This document shows, piece after piece, positions 27,084 to 35,733 of a stretch of 39,249 nucleotides of DNA; the stretch's first letter is position 1, and each line of letters opens with the position of its first letter. Position numbers and translations under genes: made by a program. The notes under the pieces were generated by a model. That model ran no database searches, was not told the DNA's origin, and worked only from the letters and a program-made list of their open reading frames with translations. The DNA comes from JAXLYX01 sp046351215 (GTDB lineage Bacteria > Myxococcota_A > Polyangia > Polyangiales > Houyiibacteriaceae). The stretch lies in the NCBI GenBank assembly GCA_046351215.1, contig JAXLYX010000031.1, forward strand, positions 1-39,249, given 5' to 3'.

Positions 27084-27133
27084 GCTCATGCGGCTCGAAC
27101 CGTGGCGCATGGACCGATCTCTCCCGAGCACGC

Positions 27134-28093
27134 TCATTGCGTCTCCCGGACGATCGACCATTGCTCGTACGCGAGCTCGGGATCGAGGTCGGCGTAGCCG
27201 CGCGACTTCTCGAGCGCGAGCGCATCCTCGAGAGACATCGTCATGGCGGCGCTCTTGTCCACGATCGCCTCGACCTCCTCGCGCCCGAGAGGCCGTCCCT
27301 TCTCTCGCTCCGCGGCGGTAAGGATGGCGACGAGCGAAGGAACGACGACCGGCACCGGATCGACGACGCGGCGTGGCGGCGCGTCCTCCGGAAGGAAGCG
27401 GAAGAGCCCAAAGGGGTTGTGGCGTCCGTCGCCCACTCGATGACGCGCGTCCGGCCATCGCTCGAGGATCCGTCGCTTCGACGCGGCGTCGGGCTGGAAG
27501 GTGTGCCCGGCCGCGAGCAGCGGCTTCTCGAGGAGCTGGAAGAGCTGGAAGGTCTGGAGCCAACCCACGGCGGCGCGCGGATCGGCCATGGCGATCTCCG
27601 CGTCGGGCCACCCCAGCTGGTGCATTCCGCACGTGAACACGAAGTGCTCGTCTCGGACGAAGACGACGCTCGCCTCGTAGATCCCTTCGACCGACCCGTC
27701 GCTCACGCACTCGAGCCAGGTCTCGAAGGCCCAGGCGCCACCGGATCCCTCCATCCGCAGCGCGAGACCGCCCGCCACCTTCAGCGCCCTCACGACCTCC
27801 GCGACCGCCCGGGCCTCCTCGAGGAAGGGGAGCGCGACGTCGACCACGGCCGCACGCCCGGCCTTCGCGATCTCCGCGACCGTCTTCGGCGTCACGTCGA
27901 CCCCGCGCTCGAAGGCCGCTCCGAGATCCGGATCGTCGACGAGACGGATTCCGACCTCGCCCAGCTCGAGCGTGCCGTCGTCGATGCGAACCTCGCGCTC
28001 GAGCCCGGCCGCCCGAAGGGCCTTCCTCAGGGCCTCGGGCGACGAGAACGACCCAGGGCAGAGCAGCGTGAGACACGGAATCACTTGGCGCAT
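27134..28093 (-). CDS. DUF4261-like cytoplasmic protein of unknown function
   Basis: The 319-residue protein has an N-terminal CLTLLCPGSFSSPEAL segment and a middle block EASVVFVRDEHFVFTCGMHQLGWPDAEIAM. The latter resembles the GM-x-x-x-x-PD-E-type core of DUF4261 proteins, a family linked to immunity or toxin-associated loci elsewhere. The C-terminal half is helical, with VGDGRHNPFGLFRF. There are no membrane segments or signal. The family call is tentative. It is convergent with the desaturase gene and divergent from the hydrolase gene. Confidence 0.5.
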   Translation of the reverse strand: MRQVIPCLTLLCPGSFSSPEALRKALRAAGLEREVRIDDGTLELGEVGIRLVDDPDLGAAFERGVDVTPKTVAEIAKAGRAAVVDVALPFLEEARAVAEVVRALKVAGGLALRMEGSGGAWAFETWLECVSDGSVEGIYEASVVFVRDEHFVFTCGMHQLGWPDAEIAMADPRAAVGWLQTFQLFQLLEKPLLAAGHTFQPDAASKRRILERWPDARHRVGDGRHNPFGLFRFLPEDAPPRRVVDPVPVVVPSLVAILTAAEREKGRPLGREEVEAIVDKSAAMTMSLEDALALEKSRGYADLDPELAYEQWSIVRETQ

Positions 28094-28199
28094 CCCGCTC
28101 GCATACCACGTTCGTCGCAGGACGCGTGTGGCCCGTTCGGTCCATTCGAAGCCACGTTTCGGTCTTGAACGAACGGTGCCCGCGTACGATGGAGCCGGG

Positions 28200-30164
28200 A
28201 TGGTCTCGCGTCACTCGTGGCTCCCCGCCCTCGCCTTCGCGCTCCTCGCGAGCTGCGACGACTCTTCGCCGACGGTCACCACGACGGATCCGAAGGCGCT
28301 CTACCCGGACGGCTGCGACCCGCTCGTGCCGACGGTCTGCGGCTATCCCTTCCCGAGCGACATCTGGCTCGTCGACGATCCCGCGACGCCGACGGGGCAC
28401 CACGTGGAGATGCCGTCGACCTACGTCCCGACCTCCGAGGGAGGTGGCACGACGGATCTCTCCCTGCTCCGCCGGAGCGACGGATTCTCCCCTGGAATGG
28501 GCCTCGCCACGCACCTTCCGGGTGCGACGACGACGGGCCTCGCCGACTCCGCCCACATCGCGGACAGCCTCCTCGCCGACTCGCCGACCGTGCTCCTCGA
28601 CACCGTCACCGGCGAGCGGATCCCGCACTGGGCCGAGCTCGACCAGCGCTCCTACGACTCGCCGACGCCCGAGGACACTCCCGACGGTCCGCGAGCGCTC
28701 CTGATCCGTCCCGCCATCCGACTCGAGGACGCGCGACGCTACGTCGTCGCGATCCGGAACGTCGTCGACACGAGCGGCACGCCGATCGCGCCGAGCCCCG
28801 CCTTCGCGGCCCTGAGAGACGATCGGCGCTTCGCCCATCCGTCGATTCGCGCGCGGCGCGCGAAATACGCGGAGCTCTTCGCCACGCTCGCGAGCGCGGG
28901 CATCGCCAAGGAGGAGCTCCAGATCGCCTGGGACTTCACGACCTCGTCCGAGGCGAACCAAACTGCTGGCCTCGTGGCGATGCGCGACCGCGCCTACGAC
29001 TGGCTCGCGACGCTGCCGAACGGATCGCCGAGCTTCCGCATCACGAGCGTGCAGGACGACGTCGACGCCCACGTCGCGCGTCGCATCGAGGGCTTCGTCA
29101 CCGTCCCGATGTACCTCGACAGCACCGAGCCCGGCGGCGTGATGACCTACGACGACGCCGGCCTGCCGGTGCAGCAGGGCACGGCCGAGTTCCCCTTCCT
29201 CCTCGTCATCCCCTACGGGGCCGCGAGCGCTCCGTCGCCCGTGATGCACTTCGGCCACGGGCTCTTCGCGTCGTACAAGAGCGCCGACGATCCGACGCTC
29301 CGCGCCATCGCGGACCAGATGGGCGTCGTCGTCCTCTCGCTCGACTGGCTCGGGCTCACGAAGTCGGACCTCGCGACCATCGCGGGCGTCCTGACCGGCG
29401 GCGACCTCTCCGCCTTCCGCACCGTCCCCGAGCGCGGCATGCAAGCGATCCTCGACAACCTCGTCGCGCTCCGCATGGTGACGAAGGGACTCGTCGGGGA
29501 CGCCTCCACGCAGCTCGACGGGCACGCGACGATCGATCCGAGCCGCGTCTTCTACTGGGGCGTGAGCCTCGGAGGGATCTACGGCTCGACCTACATGGCG
29601 CTCACGCCCGACGTCGAGCGCGGCATCCTCGGCGTGCCAGGCGAGTCGTTCGACCTGATCCTTCCCCGGAGCGCGTACTTCGACGTCTTCCTGAACCTGC
29701 TGCAGACGAGCTACGCGGACTTCGCTCGCTATCCCCAGCTCCTCGGCATCGTCCAGATGCTCTGGGATCGCGTGGAGCCCACCGGCTTCTCACGCCACCT
29801 CCTCGACGACCGGCTCCCGGGGACGCGCACGCACCGCGTGATGATGATCGACGCCATCGGCGATCATCGCGTCAGCACGCTCGCGGCCCACGTCATGGCG
29901 CGCACGCTCCACCTGCCGATCGTCGGCCCGCCGAATCGGATGCCCTACGGGCTTCCGATCGTCGACGGTCCCCTCGACGGCTCGGGCCTCGTCGAGCTCG
30001 ACTTCGGGCTGCCCCCGGAGCCGGTGACGAACGTCCCGGCGCGCGCCGGCATGGATCCGCACGACAGCCCGTGGACGGTGCCCGTGGTCGTCGCGATGAT
30101 CCAGCACTTCGCCGAGACCGGACAGATCGTCTCCATGTGCAGCGGCACCTGCAATCCCGACTGA
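28200..30164 (+). CDS. Large alpha/beta-hydrolase lipoprotein
   Basis: The 654-residue product has a signal peptide and lipobox (LLASC, Cys 19). A long N-terminal region (PDGCDPLVPTVCGYPFPSDIWLV) is followed by a hydrolase core: VMHFGHGLFASY as a HG-type oxyanion motif and YWGVSLGGIYGS with the nucleophile Ser near residue 455 (G-x-S-x-G). A late Asp and His (MMIDAIGDHRVS) could complete the triad. It is related to large secreted hydrolases of myxobacteria with a VTAxxxxP-type N-terminus. Substrate unknown, perhaps esters or lipids at the cell surface. The start was chosen because the lipobox follows it directly; the frame upstream overlaps the divergent gene. Confidence 0.75.
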   Translation: MVSRHSWLPALAFALLASCDDSSPTVTTTDPKALYPDGCDPLVPTVCGYPFPSDIWLVDDPATPTGHHVEMPSTYVPTSEGGGTTDLSLLRRSDGFSPGMGLATHLPGATTTGLADSAHIADSLLADSPTVLLDTVTGERIPHWAELDQRSYDSPTPEDTPDGPRALLIRPAIRLEDARRYVVAIRNVVDTSGTPIAPSPAFAALRDDRRFAHPSIRARRAKYAELFATLASAGIAKEELQIAWDFTTSSEANQTAGLVAMRDRAYDWLATLPNGSPSFRITSVQDDVDAHVARRIEGFVTVPMYLDSTEPGGVMTYDDAGLPVQQGTAEFPFLLVIPYGAASAPSPVMHFGHGLFASYKSADDPTLRAIADQMGVVVLSLDWLGLTKSDLATIAGVLTGGDLSAFRTVPERGMQAILDNLVALRMVTKGLVGDASTQLDGHATIDPSRVFYWGVSLGGIYGSTYMALTPDVERGILGVPGESFDLILPRSAYFDVFLNLLQTSYADFARYPQLLGIVQMLWDRVEPTGFSRHLLDDRLPGTRTHRVMMIDAIGDHRVSTLAAHVMARTLHLPIVGPPNRMPYGLPIVDGPLDGSGLVELDFGLPPEPVTNVPARAGMDPHDSPWTVPVVVAMIQHFAETGQIVSMCSGTCNPD

Positions 30165-30181
30165 CGCGCCGCGTCCACCCT

Positions 30182-30196
30182 GCGGCATGATGCCGC
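30182..30196. promoter_or_regulatory. Palindrome abutting the cupin start codon
   Basis: GCGGCAT-G-ATGCCGC is a perfect 7-bp inverted repeat with a one-base centre, one base before the ATG at 30198. It occupies the place where a ribosome site would be, and no Shine-Dalgarno is seen. It could be a DNA operator; with a 1-base loop it cannot be a simple RNA hairpin. Confidence 0.35.
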
Positions 30197-30197
30197 G

Positions 30198-30620
30198 ATG
30201 ACCGTCGACGCGAAGCTCCCTCCCGCCGCGCCCCCTTCCCTCGAGGCGACGTACGTGCACCTGCACGACGATCGCTCCGCGTCGCTCGTCCCGCTCACGC
30301 CGACGTTCTGGCCGGAGGTCGTCTCCGGTCAGCGCCCCGACCTGCTCCCGGGTCGGCTCGCGATGGTCTTCTCCTTCACCGAGTCGTGGCCGACCTGGGA
30401 GATCCATCCGGCCGGCGAGGAGCTCGTCGTCCTTCTCGAAGGCCGCGCGGTGCTCGTGCTCGAGACGACCGAGGGGGAAGCGTGCATCGCCCTCGAGCAA
30501 CCCGGCCAATTCGTGCTCGTGCCCCGCGCGACCTGGCATACCGCGCGCATCGACACGCCCTGCAAGATGCTCTTCGTCACACCCGGCGAGGGCACAGAGA
30601 ACCGGCCCATCGCCCGCTGA
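30198..30620 (+). CDS. Cupin-domain protein
   Basis: The 140-residue product folds as a single cupin barrel: WEIHPAGEELVVLLEGRAVLVLE is motif 1 (H, E, then G), and GQFVLVPRATWHTARI is motif 2 with P and the terminal His. The metal site looks largely kept. It could be a small dioxygenase, isomerase or ligand-sensing protein; no substrate is evident. It follows the hydrolase gene after 33 bp and may share its transcript. Confidence 0.85.
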   Translation: MTVDAKLPPAAPPSLEATYVHLHDDRSASLVPLTPTFWPEVVSGQRPDLLPGRLAMVFSFTESWPTWEIHPAGEELVVLLEGRAVLVLETTEGEACIALEQPGQFVLVPRATWHTARIDTPCKMLFVTPGEGTENRPIAR

Positions 30621-30674
30621 GCGGGCGCGCCCCCCCCCATTGGCGGAGGCGGATCGCTCCGATACCGTGGACGC

Positions 30675-32024
30675 ATGGGTTCATCGCACTCGAGGGGCGC
30701 GTGGCTGCTCGCCCTCTTCGCTTCCGGCTGCGTCGACGTCCTGATGTTCGGCTCCGCCCGGCAGGCGCCCCCGCCCTCCGGCTCGGTCGTCGTCGAGGGC
30801 CAGGCCGGCGCCCAGACCGCGCCGCCTCCTCCGCCCCAGGCCACGTCGAGCGGTCAGGTGACGGTGGTCGAAGGCGGGAGCGCGGGAGCGACCCCGCCGC
30901 CCCCGGTCGTGTACGCGTCGTCGACCTCCACGCCCCCGCCGGCCACCGTCTACGCGCCCTCGACCCCTACGCCCTCGCCCACGGCCTACATCGGCTCCGG
31001 CGACGGCGTCATGGGCCTCGCCCTCGGCGAGAACCACACCTGCAGCCTCGCCGCCACCGGGCAGGTGCGTTGTTGGGGCTACAACCAACACGGCGAGCTC
31101 GGCGTCGGCACGAGCCAGCATCCAGCGGACGGCTACGTCTCCGGCATCGGCGACGCGAGCGACGGAACCGTGCGCGCGATCGCGGCGGGCGGCTATCAGA
31201 CCTGCGCCCTCACGAGCGCGGGCCGCGTGTGGTGCTGGGGCTCGAACCACGAAGGCCAGGTCGGGAGCGGAAGCGTCTCGGACAGTCCCGTCCGGACCCC
31301 CACGCTCGTGCGCGGGCTCTCGGACGTGGCCGCGCTCTCCCTCGGCGATGCGACGAGCTGCGCGATCACCCGGTCGGGAGCGCTCTATTGCTGGGGCGCG
31401 AACGGCCAGCGTCAGATCGACGACTCGAGCCGGAGGCAGCTCCCGTCGGCCACGCGCGTGCCCGGCCTCGAGCGCGTCGAGCAGGTCGCCGTCGGCAACT
31501 ACCACCTCTGTGCCCTCACGGCGGGACGCGTGACCTGCCGTGGCGAGCTCGCGCCGCTCGCGGGCTCGGTGGGCGCGCTCGATCAGGTCACGGAGGTCTC
31601 CGCCGGCTGGGGCCACAGCTGCGCGATCCGAGGTGGCTACGCGTATTGCTGGGGCAAGACGTACCTCGGCATCCTCGGACAGGGCCGCTCGTGCCCGAGC
31701 TCGAGCGGCTGCGGTCCCGACGCGCTCCTTCCCCCGACGCCGGTGCAGGGCGTCTCCGGCGCGGTGCAGATCGAGGGACACGACTACCACACCTGCGTCC
31801 GGACCCAGACGGGCGGCGTCGTTTGTTGGGGCAACAACCAAGGCCATTCCTTCGCCGCCGACCTTCCGGCCGAGCCCTCGCAGACGGCGCATCCCGTCGC
31901 CGGCTTCGAGCGGGTCGACGCGCTCTTCGTCGGAGGCGCCCACGTCTGCGCGCTCCGGGGCGGCGCGGCCGCGTGCGGCGGCAACGACTGGGCAGGAGCG
32001 GTGCGCGGCGCACGCGCGTTCTGA
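30675..32024 (+). CDS. RCC1-repeat lipoprotein
   Basis: The 449-residue product has a signal peptide and lipobox (FASGC, Cys 19), then a Pro/Thr-rich spacer (about 35-110). Five or more RCC1/alpha-tubulin-suppressor-like blades follow, with the recurrent pattern C-A/S-L-T-x-x-G-x-V-x-CWG-x-N-x-x-G-x-x-G (e.g. CALTSAGRVWCWGSNHEGQVG, SCAITRSGALYCWGANGQRQI, TCVRTQTGGVVCWGNNQGHS). Paired Cys in each blade suggest disulfides outside the cell. Such seven-blade propellers usually bind partners. These proteins are abundant in myxobacteria, but their roles are unknown. It stands alone. Confidence 0.85.
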   Translation: MGSSHSRGAWLLALFASGCVDVLMFGSARQAPPPSGSVVVEGQAGAQTAPPPPPQATSSGQVTVVEGGSAGATPPPPVVYASSTSTPPPATVYAPSTPTPSPTAYIGSGDGVMGLALGENHTCSLAATGQVRCWGYNQHGELGVGTSQHPADGYVSGIGDASDGTVRAIAAGGYQTCALTSAGRVWCWGSNHEGQVGSGSVSDSPVRTPTLVRGLSDVAALSLGDATSCAITRSGALYCWGANGQRQIDDSSRRQLPSATRVPGLERVEQVAVGNYHLCALTAGRVTCRGELAPLAGSVGALDQVTEVSAGWGHSCAIRGGYAYCWGKTYLGILGQGRSCPSSSGCGPDALLPPTPVQGVSGAVQIEGHDYHTCVRTQTGGVVCWGNNQGHSFAADLPAEPSQTAHPVAGFERVDALFVGGAHVCALRGGAAACGGNDWAGAVRGARAF

Positions 32025-32073
32025 GGGGCCGCGCCCTCACGCTGAGCTCGGATTGGCCCAACGGGCCGCCGAC

Positions 32074-32102
32074 TTGAAACAGTGACACTCAAATCGTATC
32101 AC
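32074..32102 (+). promoter_or_regulatory. Probable sigma70-type promoter of the acyl reductase-like gene
   Basis: TTGAAA (32074-32079) and TATCAC (32097-32102) are separated by 17 bases, and lie about 68 bases before the GTG start. A long inverted repeat covers the spacer and -10 box, so the promoter is likely repressible. Confidence 0.5.
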
Positions 32103-32106
32103 TGTT
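32078..32106. promoter_or_regulatory. Long inverted repeat, probable operator
   Basis: AACAGTGACAC (32078-32088) and GTATCACTGTT (32096-32106) form 11-bp arms with one mismatch around a 7-base spacer. It overlaps the predicted promoter, as for a TetR/LacI-type dimeric repressor. It is unrelated in sequence to the palindrome at 34959. Confidence 0.7.
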
Positions 32107-32169
32107 CCAGCTTACGCTCGGCCGCGGTCGATGGGGGTCCTCGGACGAGCGGGCAGTCGGAGGATCGCG

Positions 32170-33366
32170 GTGAACGTCTTCGTCACGGGAGCGACCGGCT
32201 TCATCGGTCGGTACCTGCTCGAGCGCCTGCTCGCGCGCCCGGAGCTCCAGGTCTTCGTGCTGGTCCGCCGCGCGTCGGTCGGACGATTCCTCGCGACGCT
32301 CTCGAGGTACGGCGCGGACGCGTCCCGCATCCACGTGCTCGCCGGCGACCTCTCGCTCCCCGGGCTCGTCGAGCCGTCCGAGCGTCCGCGCCTGCCGGCT
32401 CGCTTCGAGCACGTCTTCCACCTCGCCGCGATCTACGACATGGGCATGAGCGACGAGGAGGCCGATCGCATCAACCTCGACGGGACACGCGAGGTCGTCG
32501 CCTTCGCGAATTCGCTCGGTCCCACCGTCCGGTTCCACCACGTCTCGAGCGTCGCCGTCTCGGGCGACCTCTTCGAGGGCTGCTTCCTCGAGAGCCACTT
32601 CGACGAAGGGCAACGACTCGAGCACCCCTACTACCGCAGCAAGCTCGAGTCCGAGCGCATCGTCCGCGAGCGATGTCGCGTCCCGTATCGCATCTACCGT
32701 CCCGGCATCGTGGTCGGCCACTCCGAGACCGGCGAGATCGCGAAGACCGACGGGCCCTATTACTTCTTCGACAAGGTGCGGCTCGCCAGCGCATGGCTGC
32801 CGCGCTTCCTGCCCCTCGTCATCGTCGAGGGCGGACGGATGCCGCTCGTCCCGGTCGACTACGTGGCCCGCGCGATCGACGCGATCGCCTTCCAGGACGG
32901 GCTCGACGAACAGGTCTTCTGCCTCCTCGCGCCCGACCCGCCGAGCGTGGGCGAGCTCGTCGCCCTGCTCTTCCACGCGGCCGGGGGACCCCGCGTCTTC
33001 CGGCTGCGCTTCCCCCTCGCCGCGCGCCTCGCGCACGGCCTCTTCGCGCGCATGCGACGCTTCGTCCCCCGCTGGCTCGCGGCCCTCGGCTCCCGCTTGA
33101 TCGCTGCCCCGACGTCCGTGCTCGGGCAGCTCTTCTCGCAGGCGACCTACGACGACCGGAACACCCGGCTCGCGCTCGCCGGCACCGACGTCGTCTGCCC
33201 GCGCTTCCAGGACCTCGTGGGGACGCTCTGGGCGGGATGGGAGCGCCACGAGACTCGCGCGGCCCTCCCGAGCGGCGCGTCGACCCCGAGCCTCGCGATC
33301 AGCCGCGAGCCCGCTCCGGCTCCTTCGCCGGGAACCGCGACGCGAAGCGCTCCGCGAGCGCGGTGA
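32170..33366 (+). CDS. NAD(P)-dependent SDR, acyl reductase / epimerase-like
   Basis: The 398-residue protein is an extended SDR: NVFVTGATGFIGRYLLERLL at the N-terminus is the cofactor turn, HVFHLAAIYDM and RFHHVSSVAVSGD are typical strands, and YYRSKLESE is the catalytic YxxxK. The insertion pattern resembles fatty acyl-CoA/thioester reductases and male-sterility-type NAD-binding proteins. GTG 32170 has GGAGG seven bases upstream and is preferred over the ATG at 32131, which lacks a site. The C-terminal 20-odd residues are low-complexity and lie opposite the conserved C-terminus of the GMC gene; the two genes overlap tail to tail by 68 bp. Likely function: reduction of an acyl thioester or oxidation of a hydroxy steroid/lipid. 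Confidence 0.82.
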   Translation: MNVFVTGATGFIGRYLLERLLARPELQVFVLVRRASVGRFLATLSRYGADASRIHVLAGDLSLPGLVEPSERPRLPARFEHVFHLAAIYDMGMSDEEADRINLDGTREVVAFANSLGPTVRFHHVSSVAVSGDLFEGCFLESHFDEGQRLEHPYYRSKLESERIVRERCRVPYRIYRPGIVVGHSETGEIAKTDGPYYFFDKVRLASAWLPRFLPLVIVEGGRMPLVPVDYVARAIDAIAFQDGLDEQVFCLLAPDPPSVGELVALLFHAAGGPRVFRLRFPLAARLAHGLFARMRRFVPRWLAALGSRLIAAPTSVLGQLFSQATYDDRNTRLALAGTDVVCPRFQDLVGTLWAGWERHETRAALPSGASTPSLAISREPAPAPSPGTATRSAPRAR

Positions 33367-34900
33367 TCGTCAGCGCGGGGTTCACCCCGACGTTCGCCGG
33401 GATGGCCGCTCCGTCGACGACGTAGAGCCCCGGATACCCGAAGACCTCGTGGTTCACGTCGACGACGCCGTCGTCGGGGCTCGCCGCCATCACCGCGCCG
33501 CCGAGGATGTGGGCCGTCACCGAGAGGTTGCCGACGCTCTCCATGAGCGTGTTTAGCGGCGTCCCCCCGCTCGCCTCGGCGAAGGCACGGGCCGCCGCGT
33601 TCGCCTGCGGGAGGAACGAGGGCGAGCGCTCGCCCTTCGCGAGCCGCGAGATGAGGCCGTACCGGAACCCGCGGAATAACGTGCGGCCGTACGAGAAGGC
33701 GATCTCGTTGTCGGCCTGCTGCATCACCGTCAGCACGGAGACGCGCTTGTGCCAGTTCCGGGCGCGGAACGAGCGGCTGCTCTCGGCCGGGCTCGCGACG
33801 AGCCGGAACACGGTCCGCATCGCCCGGGAGAGCGGGTTCGCTCCGTCGACGAGCGGTCCCATGTACCACTTCATGAAGCCGTAGCTCTCCGGGAAGCGGT
33901 TCTGCGTGATGTGCGTCTTCCCGTCCGGATAGAAGTGCGTCGAGATGGTCGCGCCCTTCGTGACGTCGACGTCCTCGTCGTCCGCGAGGATGCCGACGAT
34001 CGCCTCGCTGTTCGTGCGGACGTGGGTACCGAGCGAGGCCGGGAGCCTCGGCAGCGTGCGGAAGCGTTCACGCGAGGCGAAGAGGATCTCCTGCGTGCCG
34101 AGCGAGCCCGCGGCGAGGATCACCTTCGAGGCCCTCAGCGGCGGATAGGTGATCGCCGGATCCCACGGATGCTCCTGGTGCACGAGGTAGCCCCCCGCGA
34201 TCGGCTCGACGTGCGTGACCCGCCGCTCCGGGAGCACCTCGACGCCGAGCTTGCGCGCGAAGTAGAGGTAGTTCCGCTCGAGGGTGTTCTTCGCGCCGTA
34301 CGCGCAGCCCGTGATGCACCGTCCGCATTGGTTGCAGCCGCGACGATCGGGCCCCTCGCCGCCGAAATACGGATCCGGCGTGACCCGGCCCGGATCGCCG
34401 AAGAAGATGCCCTCGGGCACGGTGTCGAACGTATGGCCCGCGCCCATGCGCTCGGCCGCGCCGCGCAGCCACTCGTCCTGCACGCCGCGGTAGGGATTGG
34501 GAGCGACGCCGAGCATTCGCTTGGCCTCGGCGTAGTGGGGGGCGAGCTCCTTCCGCCAGTCGTCCGAGAGCGCGCTCCACGCGGGGTCGCGGTAGAAGGC
34601 CTCCTTCGGCTCGAGGAGCACGGACGCGTAGACGTTGGAGCCGCCGCCGACGCCGATGCCGCGCACGATGCCGACGTGCTGGAAGACGTCCTGGGCGAAG
34701 AACCCCTTGAGTCCGAGCGCGGGCGCCCAGGCGAGCTTCGTCGCGTCGCGCCCCGCGGCCTCGATGTCCGCGTCCGTGAGCTGCCGGCCCTGCTCGAGGA
34801 CCTTCACCTTCCAGCCCTTCGCGGCGAGCCGCAGCGCGCTGACGCTGCCGCCGAAGCCGGAGCCGAGGATGGCGACGTCGGTGTCGAAGGATTCCGTCAT
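33299..34900 (-). CDS. ChoD-like GMC oxidoreductase (cholesterol-oxidase-like)
   Basis: The 533-residue flavoprotein follows mycobacterial ChoD-type sequences closely: DVAILGSGFGGSVSALRLAAKGWKV is the FAD turn, IVRGIGVGGGSNVYASVLLEP, GGNGPD-like DPYFGGEGPDRRGC, and the C-terminal LYVVDGAAIPANVGVNPALTITALAERFA. Cys 189, 192, 195 and 199 form a CxxCxxCxxxC array. It would oxidise a hydroxyl of a sterol or other lipid alcohol with FAD, but sterol activity is unproven even for some relatives. It lies downstream of the tetR gene on the same strand, with a palindrome in its probable promoter. The 3' end overlaps the reductase gene by 68 bp. Confidence 0.9.
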   Translation of the reverse strand: MTESFDTDVAILGSGFGGSVSALRLAAKGWKVKVLEQGRQLTDADIEAAGRDATKLAWAPALGLKGFFAQDVFQHVGIVRGIGVGGGSNVYASVLLEPKEAFYRDPAWSALSDDWRKELAPHYAEAKRMLGVAPNPYRGVQDEWLRGAAERMGAGHTFDTVPEGIFFGDPGRVTPDPYFGGEGPDRRGCNQCGRCITGCAYGAKNTLERNYLYFARKLGVEVLPERRVTHVEPIAGGYLVHQEHPWDPAITYPPLRASKVILAAGSLGTQEILFASRERFRTLPRLPASLGTHVRTNSEAIVGILADDEDVDVTKGATISTHFYPDGKTHITQNRFPESYGFMKWYMGPLVDGANPLSRAMRTVFRLVASPAESSRSFRARNWHKRVSVLTVMQQADNEIAFSYGRTLFRGFRYGLISRLAKGERSPSFLPQANAAARAFAEASGGTPLNTLMESVGNLSVTAHILGGAVMAASPDDGVVDVNHEVFGYPGLYVVDGAAIPANVGVNPALTITALAERFASRFPAKEPERARG

Positions 34901-34958
34901 GGGCTCGGACCTCGTGCGGCGGCTCGGATGGGAGCGTCGGGGTACGCGGGAAGATTTA

Positions 34959-34978
34959 CGCTAACACACATGTTAGCG
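34959..34978. promoter_or_regulatory. 20-bp palindrome, probable TetR operator of the GMC gene
   Basis: CGCTAACA (34959-34966) and TGTTAGCG (34971-34978) are perfect 8-bp arms around CACA. On the minus strand TTGCGC (34981-34976) and TAAATC (34958-34953) are 17 bases apart, so the palindrome fills the spacer of a possible promoter for the GMC gene. The tetR gene ends 27 bases away. Confidence 0.7.
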
Positions 34979-35004
34979 CAATATCCCGAACCGGGGACGG
35001 GGCC

Positions 35005-35733
35005 TCATCCGGCCTCGTCCTTCGGCTCGAGATCGACGTCGAGGGATCGCGCGAACGCGGCGGCGTGGGCCCACTCGCCGGGGCCTCCGAGCAGCGCGAG
35101 CGCGAGCCGGAGCATCACGTCGCGGGTCTGCTTCCAGCTCGCCTCGTCGCGGTTCGTCTCGAGGTGGAAGCGATAGCCGAGGTACTCCATGCCGTGCAGG
35201 AGCGCGTCCACCTGCACGCGCGTCGGCCGCGGGCGACCGAAGCGATCGACGAGCTCGACGAGCTCCTTGCCCAGGATCCCGAGCACCCGCTTCCGGTGCG
35301 CGGACGCGGGCGAATGCGGATCGTGCAGCTCGGCGAAGAGCGGCCTCAGCATCGGACCGAGCTCGGTGCCCCAGTCCCGCCATGCGACGAGCGCCGCCTC
35401 CACCGCCTCGAACGGCGCTGCGCTCGACGCCACCGAGAGGCGCAGGCTCGCGAGCAGCGCCTCGTTCGCCTCGCGGATCAGCTCCTCGATCGGCTCGTCG
35501 GTGTTGCGGAAGTGCTTGTAGAACGTCGGCCGCGAGAGTCCCGACTCGTCGAGCACGAGCTCCACGCTGAGGCCGTGATAGCCGACCCGCGTGAACACCG
35601 TCCGCGTCGCGTCGAGCAGACGCTGGCGGATCGCGGCCTGCGCCTCGGGCCCCGAGGGCGGACGACCGCGCGTGCGCGGCGTCGCCGGCGCCTTCACGGT
35701 CTTCTTCGGGGGGATGGCCTTCTCGCGGGTCAT
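35005..35733 (-). CDS. TetR-family regulator
   Basis: The 242-residue protein starts with a basic, Pro/Lys-rich tail (about 1-30) and then a TetR helix-turn-helix: IRQRLLDATRTVFTRVGYHGLSVELVLDESGLSRPTFYKHFRNTDEPIEELI. The C-terminal ligand-binding part is helical and not assigned. The start overlaps the amidohydrolase stop as ATGA (35730-35733). It is likely to bind the palindrome at 34959-34978 and control the GMC gene, perhaps together with its own operon. Confidence 0.9.
   Translation of the reverse strand: MTREKAIPPKKTVKAPATPRTRGRPPSGPEAQAAIRQRLLDATRTVFTRVGYHGLSVELVLDESGLSRPTFYKHFRNTDEPIEELIREANEALLASLRLSVASSAAPFEAVEAALVAWRDWGTELGPMLRPLFAELHDPHSPASAHRKRVLGILGKELVELVDRFGRPRPTRVQVDALLHGMEYLGYRFHLETNRDEASWKQTRDVMLRLALALLGGPGEWAHAAAFARSLDVDLEPKDEAG

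Noticed and set aside
26085..29525. A 1146-residue open frame on the minus strand
   Set aside because: It overlaps the desaturase and hydrolase genes antisense and has no family features.
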